This document shows, piece by piece, positions 10,260 through 17,346 of a stretch of 64,000 nucleotides of DNA. The first letter of the stretch is position 1, and each line of letters opens with the position of its first letter. The notes beneath the pieces were generated by a model. The model saw only the letters and a program-made list of their open reading frames with translations, was not told where the DNA came from and made no database searches. Position numbers and translations under genes: made by a program. Source of the DNA: Mammaliicoccus vitulinus (GTDB taxonomy: Bacteria; Bacillota; Bacilli; Staphylococcales; Staphylococcaceae); the NCBI RefSeq assembly GCF_029024305.1, contig NZ_CP118974.1, forward strand, positions 1,953,069-2,017,068. The letters run 5' to 3'.

Positions 10260-10415
10260 ATTATATCCCTTTCCAATTAATTTTATATAGAGTATATTAT
10301 TGCATATAATACTATTTATAAAGTAGGCAATAAATAATGACATAGTATCAAAATATGTACTATTACGCTATGAAAGGGTTTATGAGTCATACAGAAATAT
10401 TTAATCTATATAAAT

Positions 10416-10450
10416 AAACAGACGTACAACGATTAAATTGTACGCCTGTT
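10416..10450 (-). terminator. Terminator of the amylase-like gene
   Basis: Stem AACAGGCGTACAATTTAATC with its near-complement about 35 bases long overall, immediately after the stop codon at 10459. The loop arm contains CGATTAAAT, also seen in the hairpins at 35207 and 35342. Confidence 0.75.
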
Positions 10451-10458
10451 CCTAATTT

Positions 10459-11874
10459 TTATTTTCTTTGTCTTTTACTTCTTCTTGAAACGAGGAAGAT
10501 AAATAAACCGAATAACAATACAACTAATATAGCTGCTACAAAGTAACCATTATTTAATCCTCTTTCGTTAATCACTGCATACAACTCGCTTTCTTCTCTA
10601 TCAGTGATTAAGTTATATTGATTGTTTTTATTTTTAATACTATCTCCTAAAATTAAACCGGAAAGCATTTTATTTTTTTCTATCTCTTTATCTGTTAAAG
10701 TCACTTTTTTAGAATTGCTCGAATCATTAATATTCAAAATATAATCAACTGTATTCGTATCATAATAAAATACATTTGTTCCTTTATCGTGAGGTAAGAC
10801 TTTAACGTCTCCTTCAAGCAACTCTTGATATTGTTTGAACGTTTCTGAAATTTTTTCTAAATAATTGATGACTTCTTTATCCGTTCTAAAATTCTGTAAT
10901 TGGTTAATCGTTTCTATTTTTGAACCATTAACTGCTATTTCCGTACCATAATTCATCATTATTGGCCCTTTATAACCCCACATATAAGTCATCATCTGCT
11001 TGATACGTGTGCCAGGAAACATATTTTCATCAGCTGCATGTTTAGTAAATCTTTCCGTAAACCAAGTGTCAGCAATGAGTACTTCTCCATCTTGTTTATA
11101 GTCTGGTATTTCCGTATCGACAGTTTTAAAAGCATTTTGAATAGCAGTTCTTGTTTTATTAGTAGATAAATGTTTAAAGTTTTTCGCATCAATACCGTCT
11201 TTATTTATAATGCCATAAGTATCTAATCCCTCAGGTAAAAATGCTTGAGCATCGATATCATCCTGTACAATATTCATTGATATTCCATCTACATCGTACT
11301 GATCTACAAAAGATTTTACTTTAGCTTTATAAATCCCCTGGTTCTCATTATCTTTTAAATCTATAAATTTATCATTTTTAAAATAAGACTGTTGTACTTT
11401 GTTTAAATCACCATTAACAGATTGCTTAAATTCATCTGTATAAGTAGTCGGCATATCGACAATAATTTTCATGTCTTTTTTATGTATTTCACTAATAAGG
11501 GATTTAAATGCCTTTTCCCCACCTAAAACGTTATCAATCTCATCATAGTTATTGACTTTATAGCCTAAAAAGTCATTTTGTTCATGTGAAAACACTGGAG
11601 AAATGTGTATCGTATTAAATCCCATGTCATGTATATAGTCTAATTTAGATTCAATACCTTGAAAATCTCCTCCAAGTGGCAAATCTTTAGATTTCTCGTT
11701 GTTTTTTATCATTTTATTATTATAATTATTACCGTTCATAAAACGATCGACGACTAAACTATATATCCTAGGATATTTAACATCTTTGTATTCTTTATCT
11801 TGCGCAAATGCATAGCCATTAAAAAGTGGCGCAATCAGTATTACTGTTATGATTAATTTTGTCCATTTATTCAT
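10459..11874 (-). CDS. Membrane-anchored GH13 (alpha-amylase-like) protein, probably inactive
   Basis: 471 residues. Signal peptide (about 1-24), amylase-type (beta/alpha)8 domain (about 34-330), a beta domain and a C-terminal membrane helix (about 443-460) followed by RRSKRQRK, so it should be exposed outside the cell. The fold is clear (RIYSLVVDRF, GGDFQGIESKLDYI, IHISPVF, MNYGTE) but catalytic positions are replaced. Region I has DMPTTY for D-x-x-x-NH, region II has DGISMNIV with N201 where the nucleophile Asp is expected, region III has IADTW for GEVW, and region IV lacks NHD. I infer a binding or structural role rather than hydrolysis. Single gene, own terminator. Confidence 0.8.
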   Translation of the reverse strand: MNKWTKLIITVILIAPLFNGYAFAQDKEYKDVKYPRIYSLVVDRFMNGNNYNNKMIKNNEKSKDLPLGGDFQGIESKLDYIHDMGFNTIHISPVFSHEQNDFLGYKVNNYDEIDNVLGGEKAFKSLISEIHKKDMKIIVDMPTTYTDEFKQSVNGDLNKVQQSYFKNDKFIDLKDNENQGIYKAKVKSFVDQYDVDGISMNIVQDDIDAQAFLPEGLDTYGIINKDGIDAKNFKHLSTNKTRTAIQNAFKTVDTEIPDYKQDGEVLIADTWFTERFTKHAADENMFPGTRIKQMMTYMWGYKGPIMMNYGTEIAVNGSKIETINQLQNFRTDKEVINYLEKISETFKQYQELLEGDVKVLPHDKGTNVFYYDTNTVDYILNINDSSNSKKVTLTDKEIEKNKMLSGLILGDSIKNKNNQYNLITDREESELYAVINERGLNNGYFVAAILVVLLFGLFIFLVSRRSKRQRK

Positions 11875-11973
11875 TTACTCAACCCTCTTTATTACCAATT
11901 ATCTCTATTATACTAAAACGTTTACTTTACTGATAGGACAACATGAAATTGTCATAAAAAATATTTCTATAGA

Positions 11974-12018
11974 AAAATCCATTCATAACTTTGTTTGTAA
12001 AAGTTATGAATGGATTTG
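11974..12018 (-). terminator. Terminator after the UPF0344 gene
   Basis: Stem AAATCCATTCATAACTTT with AAAGTTATGAATGGATTT, 14 bases after the stop codon. Confidence 0.8.
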
Positions 12019-12031
12019 TTACAGTTAATCA

Positions 12032-12376
12032 TTAACCAAAATGTAATACACCCATTGGTAAATAACTACCTAATAAAATTGTTAATACCATCACAACAAT
12101 AGTTGCAATGAAAAATCCTTGGCTCTTTTTATTCTTTTTCTTCTTAGCAATTGTCATTTCAATTAATCCAATTACAGCAAGTCCAAGAATAAATTTGATA
12201 CCGTATAGCATGCCATTAATGCCCATAGCTTGTATAAATATAACAAGACCAGAAATTAATGTAAGCACCATGAATAATCTTAATACCATATGTACTGGTT
12301 TGTTTGTAACTTTCATATATACTACAAAGAATAAAATAATAGTTACTAGCCAGCTAAAAATATGGAAATGTATCAT
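12032..12376 (-). CDS. UPF0344/DUF1516 (YisL-like) membrane protein
   Basis: 114 residues with four predicted membrane helices (about 4-22, 31-50, 57-75, 88-107) and a basic loop KKKKNKK between helices 3 and 4. Matches the UPF0344/YisL family, whose function is unknown. In S. aureus a UPF0344 gene occupies the corresponding place close to the fumarylacetoacetate-hydrolase-family gene. Start ATG at 12376 behind AGGGGGAACTGAAT. It marks the left border of the accessory stretch. Confidence 0.82.
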   Translation of the reverse strand: MIHFHIFSWLVTIILFFVVYMKVTNKPVHMVLRLFMVLTLISGLVIFIQAMGINGMLYGIKFILGLAVIGLIEMTIAKKKKNKKSQGFFIATIVVMVLTILLGSYLPMGVLHFG

Positions 12377-12636
12377 ATTCAGTTCCCCCTAAATATTAAT
12401 ATTTGTTTTCCACTAGCATTATAACATAGGAACAAATATAATAAGGCTCTTTTTTATATACCAAATGTTAAAGTTTGTTGAGTTTTCACAATTTATTCAA
12501 AAGTTTATTCATATAACAATAAAAGAACTTTGGAGATAAATCCCAACTCAAAATAAATAACAAATCATACCACTGATATATTCAGCTAGACATGAGTTGT
12601 TATTAATTTTGAAATCTACGATTTTGCAAGTGCATG

Positions 12637-12676
12637 CTGTATGTTGCAAGACTTACCAAACAAGCAACATAGAAGC
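12637..12676 (-). repeat. Single unit of the 41-bp repeat family
   Basis: Reverse complement of the unit CTATGTTGCTTGTTTGGTNAGTCTTGCAAC repeated six times at 35981-36226. It contains the inverted pair GTTGC/GCAAC. Confidence 0.8.
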
Positions 12677-12696
12677 ACTGTATGTTTTAAAATCTT

Positions 12697-12792
12697 ACGA
12701 TTTTGTTCGTGCATGCTTGCCTGGGGTATGGTTCGAGCCTGTAGTCTCTCTCGCATACTATTCCCCCGGGCGTCAGCACTTTGCAAAATCGT
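12697..12792 (+). repeat. Dispersed 96-bp element, full copy A
   Basis: Begins ACGATTTTG and ends CAAAATCGT, a 9-bp perfect terminal inverted repeat. The inside is GC-richer than the genome: GCCTGGGGTATGGTTCGAGC, then TATTCCCCCGGGCGTCAGC. The two arms are imperfectly complementary, so the whole element can fold on itself. Homologous copies lie at 30727-30818 and 36273-36369, with fragments at 5685, 26363 and 43791. No coding capacity. Confidence 0.85.
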
Positions 12793-12815
12793 GGAGAATA
12801 TTATAAAGATTTTTG

Positions 12816-12886
12816 CTATTTATCATGTGAGCCCTGACTTGATAAATTCATGAGGTCTATTTATCATGTGAGCCCTGACTTGATAA
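12816..12886 (+). repeat. Two-copy 30-bp direct repeat
   Basis: A 30-base sequence (CTATTTATCATGTGAGCCCT and on to GACTTGATAA) occurs at 12816-12845 and identically at 12857-12886, a 41-base offset. Each copy carries TTATCA and TGATAA ends that can pair. Confidence 0.85.
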
Positions 12887-12969
12887 TACCAAAGATATTG
12901 CACTTGTTTCCTCGGAATCATAAGCTGTCTCTTTCAACTTTATTTGATATTCATTTTTCATCGACATCT

Positions 12970-13758
12970 CTACTCCTTAGCTGGAATGTAACTTATATTA
13001 TCTGTAAAGAATATATTCTCTTTTTTATTCTCTACAAAAGTGTATTCTAAGTTATCATATCCCACTGATGTCCCCTCTAATTCTCCTGTACCTTTTAATA
13101 GTAATTTTGGTGCTTTTTTAGTAGGAATATCATATCGTTTTCTAAGCTGTTTCACATTGTATTCATCATTTTTCAATTGATATTCTGCTGAATAGTTTGG
13201 CGCACTTGGATTATAAGATATATTGCCATCCTTATATTTTTTTAAGTCTTTGAAATCAGCATACTGTGCAAAAAACTTAAATTCCTCGATTTCTTTCTTT
13301 AACTTCGCATCGTTTATCTTTTTAGTTGGAATAATTTTATTGTTAACCATTTTTATTGGATAATCTTTATCAATACTGTCAACCATACCGTCTTTATCTT
13401 CAAAAGTTTCACTAGTTTCAAAGTACCCTGTCGCTGTCCTTTTATTTCTATCTATATATAAGACCATTGCTCTTGAAAACATATTTTCCCCTCGTTTTTG
13501 GATAACCATTTCGGAACTAAGTATCCACATCCCTTTATCATCCTTATCAAACTCTTCATCTCGGTATCCTTCTTTGTCATATAGATCCTCTAAGTTTTTT
13601 ATTGGGTACATGTCTAGTGTTTTGCTGAATTTTTGCTTGATTTGTTCTTCTTTATTTGGCTTTTTACTTACTACTTTATCCATCATTCCACATCCTCCAA
13701 TAAATATTGTTAACATTATCAAACTTATGCATATTATTAATTTCTTTGAATGAACCAT
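12970..13758 (-). CDS. Tandem-type lipoprotein (Lpl/DUF576 family), solitary
   Basis: 262-residue precursor with a lipoprotein signal peptide. A basic N-terminus and a hydrophobic stretch (about 8-21) lead to the lipobox IGGC with C23 as lipid anchor. The mature part matches the staphylococcal tandem lipoproteins (DUF576), including [32 protein letters not shown] and TATGYF. In S. aureus these occur in clusters and some stimulate the host immune system or help invasion. Here one gene stands alone between repeats, which suggests a variable locus. Start ATG at 13758 behind GAAAGCGTGAGTAG. Confidence 0.86.
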   Translation of the reverse strand: MVHSKKLIICISLIMLTIFIGGCGMMDKVVSKKPNKEEQIKQKFSKTLDMYPIKNLEDLYDKEGYRDEEFDKDDKGMWILSSEMVIQKRGENMFSRAMVLYIDRNKRTATGYFETSETFEDKDGMVDSIDKDYPIKMVNNKIIPTKKINDAKLKKEIEEFKFFAQYADFKDLKKYKDGNISYNPSAPNYSAEYQLKNDEYNVKQLRKRYDIPTKKAPKLLLKGTGELEGTSVGYDNLEYTFVENKKENIFFTDNISYIPAKE

Positions 13759-13937
13759 CTACTCACGCTTTCTATTTAACTTTTAATTGTTCGTTTATAT
13801 ATATTTATATTACCATTTTATATAACTAGATAATGGTAATATAAATATTTTAAGATCTTTTTTCTTATGTATTCCGTAACTTTTGTGTTTTATATTTTTA
13901 AATTTTTTCACTAACTGTGATTAATACAAACAAAAAT

Positions 13938-13976
13938 AAAAAGCAACGATATTCAAATAAGAATATCATTGCTTTA
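13938..13976 (-). terminator. Terminator after the tautomerase gene
   Basis: Stem AAGCAACGATATTC with GAATATCATTGCTT and a T-rich end, ending just before the stop codon at 13982. Confidence 0.82.
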
Positions 13977-13981
13977 ACCTT

Positions 13982-14371
13982 TTACAATGATCCATTTAAA
14001 AACTGTGCTTCTCCATTAAAGAAGCTCCAATTTTCATCTGTATTTTCTACTAAACTAAACATAACATCTTCTGTGCGTACACCTAATTGATCATGTAGTT
14101 CTTCTACAATAGTGCTGTAGAATGCAAGCTTTTGCTCCTGTGTCCTTGGTCTCGTGATGATTGTGAATACTATTACGTCTTTTGTACGCTCAACACCTAA
14201 CCCGGTATCCAATATCTGCATTTCGTAATCTTCGTGTTGATTAACGATTTGATATCGATCTCCTTCAGGTGCATTAAAAGTATCTAACATTACTTTGTAG
14301 GAAATATCTAAAATTTGTTTAATTTCTTCTTTGTCTCTTCCTTTGATTAAATCTATCTTCATTAATGGCAT
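13982..14371 (-). CDS. Tautomerase-family protein
   Basis: 129 residues from the ATG at 14371, giving MPLMKIDLIKGR. The proline after the initiator methionine is the catalytic amino-terminal proline of the 4-oxalocrotonate tautomerase superfamily once Met is removed. The length and EDYEMQILDTGLG region suggest the longer Tautomerase_2 subgroup. Chosen over the longer ORF to 14440 because GGAAGGAAG lies about 10 bases upstream and only this start exposes the proline. Substrate unknown. Lies between the lipoprotein and the toxin-antitoxin locus. Confidence 0.8.
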   Translation of the reverse strand: MPLMKIDLIKGRDKEEIKQILDISYKVMLDTFNAPEGDRYQIVNQHEDYEMQILDTGLGVERTKDVIVFTIITRPRTQEQKLAFYSTIVEELHDQLGVRTEDVMFSLVENTDENWSFFNGEAQFLNGSL

Positions 14372-14481
14372 GTAATAACTTCCTTCCACGTTAGATTTAT
14401 TATACTCATTTATCATAATCACACTAGCGATTAAGTACAAATGATTTGGATGCTTTATAAATTAAAAATCACTAACAACAT

Positions 14482-14511
14482 TAGACAAAAAATGACATTT
14501 CATGATATTAT
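14482..14511 (+). promoter_or_regulatory. Promoter of antitoxin RNA, copy 1
   Basis: TAGACA (14482-14487) and TATTAT (14506-14511) are 18 bases apart. Conserved in copy 2 at 14916-14945. Confidence 0.65.
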
Positions 14512-14517
14512 GTATGT

Positions 14518-14643
14518 GTAGAAATCAAATAAGGACAACATGCGCTAACATGTTGCCCTTATGAGCCCGTTCGAAAGACGGTAGCTGATTATATTATTAA
14601 AAAATAACCATTAACCTGCTAAAGTTGGATGGTTATTTTTTTT
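14518..14643 (+). ncRNA. SprF-like antitoxin RNA, copy 1
   Basis: Predicted RNA of about 125 nt. It has a 5' hairpin CAACATG/CATGTTG (14536-14556), the segment GCCCTTATGAGCCCGTTCGA with a CCGT/ACGG hairpin, and a terminator stem AAAAAATAACCA/TGGTTATTTTTT ending at about 14643. Its 3' end overlaps the end of the toxin mRNA on the opposite strand, as in SprF/SprG-type modules of staphylococci; the central motif resembles SprF RNAs as I remember them. Ends are estimated from promoter and terminator. Confidence 0.7.
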
Positions 14644-14713
14644 GGTTATTATTACTAATTAATACTAAACCTATGATTGATATAACAATCATCAGCATTT
14701 CATAATCAGTCAT
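14633..14713 (-). CDS. Small membrane toxin (holin-like / SprG-type), 26 aa
   Basis: Codons from ATG 14713 to TAA 14633 give a 26-residue peptide: MTDYEMLMIVIS, then IIGLVLISNNNQKK. A single hydrophobic helix (about residues 6-19) and a polar, lysine-ended tail fit the putative holin-like toxin family of type I systems in Firmicutes. Strong ribosome site AAAGGAG, but it is locked in a hairpin. The convergent antitoxin RNA overlaps its 3' end. Too short for usual gene finders. Function as a toxin is inferred. Confidence 0.72.
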   Translation of the reverse strand: MTDYEMLMIVISIIGLVLISNNNQKK

Positions 14714-14714
14714 G

Positions 14715-14753
14715 TTACTCCTTTCCAGGAGCAAAAACCAACAACATAGGCAT
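14715..14753 (-). CDS. Possible 12-codon leader ORF coupled to the toxin
   Basis: ATG 14753 to TAA 14715 encodes MPMLLVFAPGKE. It ends one base before the toxin ATG and runs through the toxin ribosome site. GGGG lies 8 bases before its second ATG (codon 3). Translation of it could open the hairpin that hides the toxin site, as in coupled leaders of other type I toxins. Inferred from arrangement only. Confidence 0.35.
   Translation of the reverse strand: MPMLLVFAPGKE
14718..14731 (-). promoter_or_regulatory. Hairpin sequestering the toxin ribosome-binding site
   Basis: Minus strand CTCCT-GGAA-AGGAG is a perfect 5-bp stem with a 4-base loop. The AGGAG arm is the toxin Shine-Dalgarno sequence. 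Such burial keeps type I toxin mRNAs silent. Confidence 0.7.
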
Positions 14754-14804
14754 CACCCCATTTTTATGAGACTAGCCACCATCTATCCAACTTGCTCAAG
14801 TTAT

Positions 14805-14833
14805 ATTATAGCGTAATCTAACATTGTGGACTA
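14805..14833 (-). promoter_or_regulatory. Candidate toxin promoter
   Basis: Minus-strand TATAAT at 14805-14810, with a weak -35 (TAGTCC) 17 bases upstream. It predicts a leader of about 85 nt before the toxin start. Confidence 0.5.
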
Positions 14834-14951
14834 TAGTATTTATCAAAATTTAAATTGTACACCTATTTATTTTAAAACTCATATAGTCCGTTCAGAAAAA
14901 TTCCACTAACAACATTAGACAAAAAATGTCATTTCATGATATTATGTATGT

Positions 14952-15074
14952 GTAAAAATCAAATAAGGACAACATACGCTAACATGTTGCCCTTATGAGC
15001 CCGTTCGAAAGACGGTAGCTGTTTTAGTTAAAAAATAACCATTAACCTGCTAAAGTTGGATGGTTATTTTTTTT
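14952..15074 (+). ncRNA. SprF-like antitoxin RNA, copy 2 (orphan)
   Basis: Same promoter (TAGACA, 18 bases, TATTAT at 14916-14945), hairpins, GCCCGTTCGAAAGACGG segment and terminator as copy 1. It differs in a few positions and in the short linker before the terminator (TTTTAGTTA instead of ATTATATTATTA). No intact toxin lies opposite it, so it may act on the copy 1 toxin mRNA in trans or be decaying. Confidence 0.6.
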
Positions 15075-15106
15075 GGTTATTATTACTAATTAATACTAAA
15101 CCTATG
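15064..15106 (-). pseudogene. Truncated toxin relic
   Basis: Only the last 13 codons of the toxin (IGLVLISNNNQKK plus stop) remain; start codon, ribosome site and promoter are absent. Sequence to the right of 15106 is unrelated. Confidence 0.75.
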
Positions 15107-15143
15107 TAGGTATGAAACGCACGAAGACTCAAGATAGCAAATC

Positions 15144-15187
15144 AAAAAGAGCGTAAATTCTTTGAAATTAAGAATTTACGCTCTTTT
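15144..15187 (-). terminator. Terminator after the fumarylacetoacetate-hydrolase-family gene
   Basis: Stem AAAAGAGCGTAAATTCTT with AAGAATTTACGCTCTTTT. The same stem occurs at 43829-43875, and half of it at 35929-35947. Confidence 0.85.
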
Positions 15188-15236
15188 ATGTTAACTAGGG
15201 ATGTTAATATCCCTGACCTTTTTTATCTTTTAATGA

Positions 15237-16142
15237 TTATTTTTTACTAATGAAAGTCGTTAAAGTACCAATTCCATCTATTGTTACTTTAACTTCGTCA
15301 CCTGGCTGTAAAAATTGTGGCGGGTTCATACCTGCTCCAACTCCAGCTGGTGTTCCTGTAGCAATAATATCTCCTGGATGTAATGCTACATATTTTGAGA
15401 TTTCAGCAATTAATTCATCAATTTTCAAAATCATCTCGCTCGTATTACCGTCTTGACGAATTTCATTGTTTACTTTCGTCACAATATTAACGTCTTCTGG
15501 TAATGGTAATTCGTCTTTAGTTACAATATATGGACCCATTGGGCAACCGCCTGTTAATGATTTTGATAAAAATGCTTGATCATGTTCTTTTTGAGCATTT
15601 CTATCTGTAATATCATTAATAATTGTATATCCGTATACGTAATCTAGTGCTAAACCACGTGGTATTTTTTCTCCTGATTTACCGATTACGATTCCTAACT
15701 CACCTTCGTAATCTAATTGGTCAGTTACATCTTTATGGTTAGGAATTTCTGCATTATCACCTGTTAAAGATGATGCTGCTTTAGTAAATACATATAGTCT
15801 ATTAACTTTATTATTTAATTCTTCAGCATGTTTTTTGTAATTACGACCAAATGCTATTACATTATTTGTCGGTGTTACTGGTGGTAAAAATTCAATATCT
15901 TCGAAGCTATATTTATAATCGTCTTTTTCAGCAGTTTCTTCTACTTTTACGACTGCTTTACGAACCGCTTCTTGAAAATCAACGTTAATATTTAATTGTA
16001 AGCCTTCTAATAAAGTTTTAGGGTTAAAATCCTCATCTCCAAAGTCTGAGAATACTTTACGTAAATCCCATACTGCTTCTTCACGCTTTACTTTCACACC
16101 ATAAGAAGTTATATCTTTATATTTAAAAGTTAAAAATTTCAT
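15237..16142 (-). CDS. Fumarylacetoacetate hydrolase family protein
   Basis: 301 residues with the FAH fold in the C-terminal two thirds: [11 protein letters not shown], metal-ligand segment [13 protein letters not shown] (E-x-E pattern), [14 protein letters not shown] and TGTPAGVG. Family members are hydrolases, decarboxylases or isomerases acting on acylpyruvates or oxaloacetate; the substrate is not readable. Start at 16142 ([10 protein letters not shown]), the start I recall for staphylococcal homologues. An AAGGAG lies about 12 bases upstream, which is a longer spacing than usual. The gene lies 76 bases after the DUF418 stop and is probably cotranscribed with addBA. Confidence 0.88.
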   Translation of the reverse strand: MKFLTFKYKDITSYGVKVKREEAVWDLRKVFSDFGDEDFNPKTLLEGLQLNINVDFQEAVRKAVVKVEETAEKDDYKYSFEDIEFLPPVTPTNNVIAFGRNYKKHAEELNNKVNRLYVFTKAASSLTGDNAEIPNHKDVTDQLDYEGELGIVIGKSGEKIPRGLALDYVYGYTIINDITDRNAQKEHDQAFLSKSLTGGCPMGPYIVTKDELPLPEDVNIVTKVNNEIRQDGNTSEMILKIDELIAEISKYVALHPGDIIATGTPAGVGAGMNPPQFLQPGDEVKVTIDGIGTLTTFISKK

Positions 16143-16218
16143 CCACTTTGTCAGCTCCTTCTTGTTCTTATCGTTAATTATACCGAATTTTTTGATAAAT
16201 CGCATTATTTTCAAACTT

Positions 16219-17346
16219 TTATTTTAAATATGTTACTTTTCTCCATAATTTTTCTAATGGACCTTGTTTAAATCTCTTTAAATATAAGTAACTCAGTAAT
16301 AACTGCACTGCATAAATGACAATACTCATTGTGTATATCGTGAATACTGGCAACTTACCATAATAATTAAATCCAATACCATAAAAGATAATGATGCAAA
16401 TCACACTTTGTGAGATATAAGTCGTTAAACTTAATTTCCCAATATATTGTAGTGGATTTAAAATTTTACGAGCTGTTGCACTTTCACATAAAAGGACAAA
16501 GAATATAATATAACTTAACGCAACAATTGGTCCGCCTATCATTTGGCTAATCAATTGAGAACTCATTGATCCTTCTAAAATGATTTGAATCATTTTAATT
16601 GCTAAACCTAATACAAATATAACCAATCCAATCACTGTATATAAATTTTTATGGTTGCGAATTTTATTTAACCAATTCGTTTGTTGAGCATAAATACCAA
16701 ACAGCATAATTGGTAAAATACTAAATGGCCCTACAAATATAATGCTTGATATATTTAATCCGAAGTACTTCAGATTAAATCCAACAATAGATAAATAATC
16801 AGCACTGGCTAATATATTATTAACTCTTTCTAATTCTTGTATACCAACAAAATTTTCAACTTGTGTTACATCTTGTAATAAGACCACTGGCAAAATATAT
16901 AACAGGATTAATATGCTAAAGCCAATGGATAGCGCGACTAACGAATATTGAGGTTTTAGTTTTACAAAGATTATCGCAATAAAACCTAATAATGCGTATG
17001 TTGCTAAAATGTCACCGTAAAAAATAAATATACCGTGGATAACACCTAGCAATAACAAAAATGATAACCTTCTTATAATCATAGGATAATAGTCCAGTCC
17101 TCTTTCAATGCTGTTCTGGTACATCATAGATAAACCGTATCCAAATAGAAATGCAAATATTGGATAAAATGATGCCACTATAAAAAGTGAGCTGATTTTA
17201 AATAATGCACCATCTTGATGTTGAAAAAATTCAAAAGGATTAATAATTTGATAAGGATATGCAAATGTTAAAATGTTCATCATTAAAATACCTAACAAAC
17301 TAAATCCTCTCAAAGCATCAATACTAAATATTCTTTGTTTTGACAT
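16219..17346 (-). CDS. DUF418 (YeiB-like) polytopic membrane protein
   Basis: 375 residues with about nine or ten membrane helices. The N-terminal signature [20 protein letters not shown] is characteristic of DUF418/YeiB and related acyltransferase-like membrane proteins. The conserved DUF418 core runs to the C-terminus ([30 protein letters not shown]). Function is unknown. Its ATG shares one base with the addA stop (TAATG), so translation is coupled to addA, though no functional link is known. Confidence 0.85.
   Translation of the reverse strand: MSKQRIFSIDALRGFSLLGILMMNILTFAYPYQIINPFEFFQHQDGALFKISSLFIVASFYPIFAFLFGYGLSMMYQNSIERGLDYYPMIIRRLSFLLLLGVIHGIFIFYGDILATYALLGFIAIIFVKLKPQYSLVALSIGFSILILLYILPVVLLQDVTQVENFVGIQELERVNNILASADYLSIVGFNLKYFGLNISSIIFVGPFSILPIMLFGIYAQQTNWLNKIRNHKNLYTVIGLVIFVLGLAIKMIQIILEGSMSSQLISQMIGGPIVALSYIIFFVLLCESATARKILNPLQYIGKLSLTTYISQSVICIIIFYGIGFNYYGKLPVFTIYTMSIVIYAVQLLLSYLYLKRFKQGPLEKLWRKVTYLK

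Larger units (their letters stand above)
12535..12969. repeat. Mosaic repeat region in the 590-base gap
   Basis: The gap 12377-12969 has no convincing gene. From left to right it holds a TAAATCCCAACT tag (12537-12550), an AATAACAA...TTGTTATT hairpin (12557-12607) like those at 36381-36432 and 35952, one unit of the 41-bp repeat in reverse orientation (12637-12676), a full copy of the 96-bp element (12697-12792) and a two-copy 30-bp direct repeat (12816-12886). The order resembles, in reverse, the gap at 35745-36532. Confidence 0.8.
14470..15106. repeat. Tandem duplication of a type I toxin-antitoxin cassette
   Basis: About 206 bases at 14470-14675 recur at 14904-15106 with only a few changes and one 3-base length difference. 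The repeated part contains the antitoxin RNA promoter, the RNA itself, the shared terminator and the 3' half of the toxin gene. Identity stops abruptly at 14675/15106, in the middle of the toxin gene. The upstream half and promoter of the toxin exist only in the left copy. Confidence 0.92.

Noticed and set aside
9303-10343. Enoyl-ACP reductase FabK
   Set aside because: The fold is shared, but staphylococci use FabI and the gene is not with fab genes; a nitronate monooxygenase-family call is safer.
12717-12745. TGGTTCGAGCC resembling a tRNA T-arm in the 96-bp element
   Set aside because: No cloverleaf, anticodon arm or acceptor stem can be drawn; in copy C the same place reads GGCTCGAGCC, a simple palindrome.
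12597-13050. Three overlapping plus-strand ORFs of 66-70 codons
   Set aside because: They lie inside the repeats and antisense to the lipoprotein gene, and have no ribosome sites.
14482-14643. Riboswitch or T-box upstream of a gene
   Set aside because: The structured RNA points away from the tautomerase gene, ends in its own terminator and is antisense to the small toxin gene.
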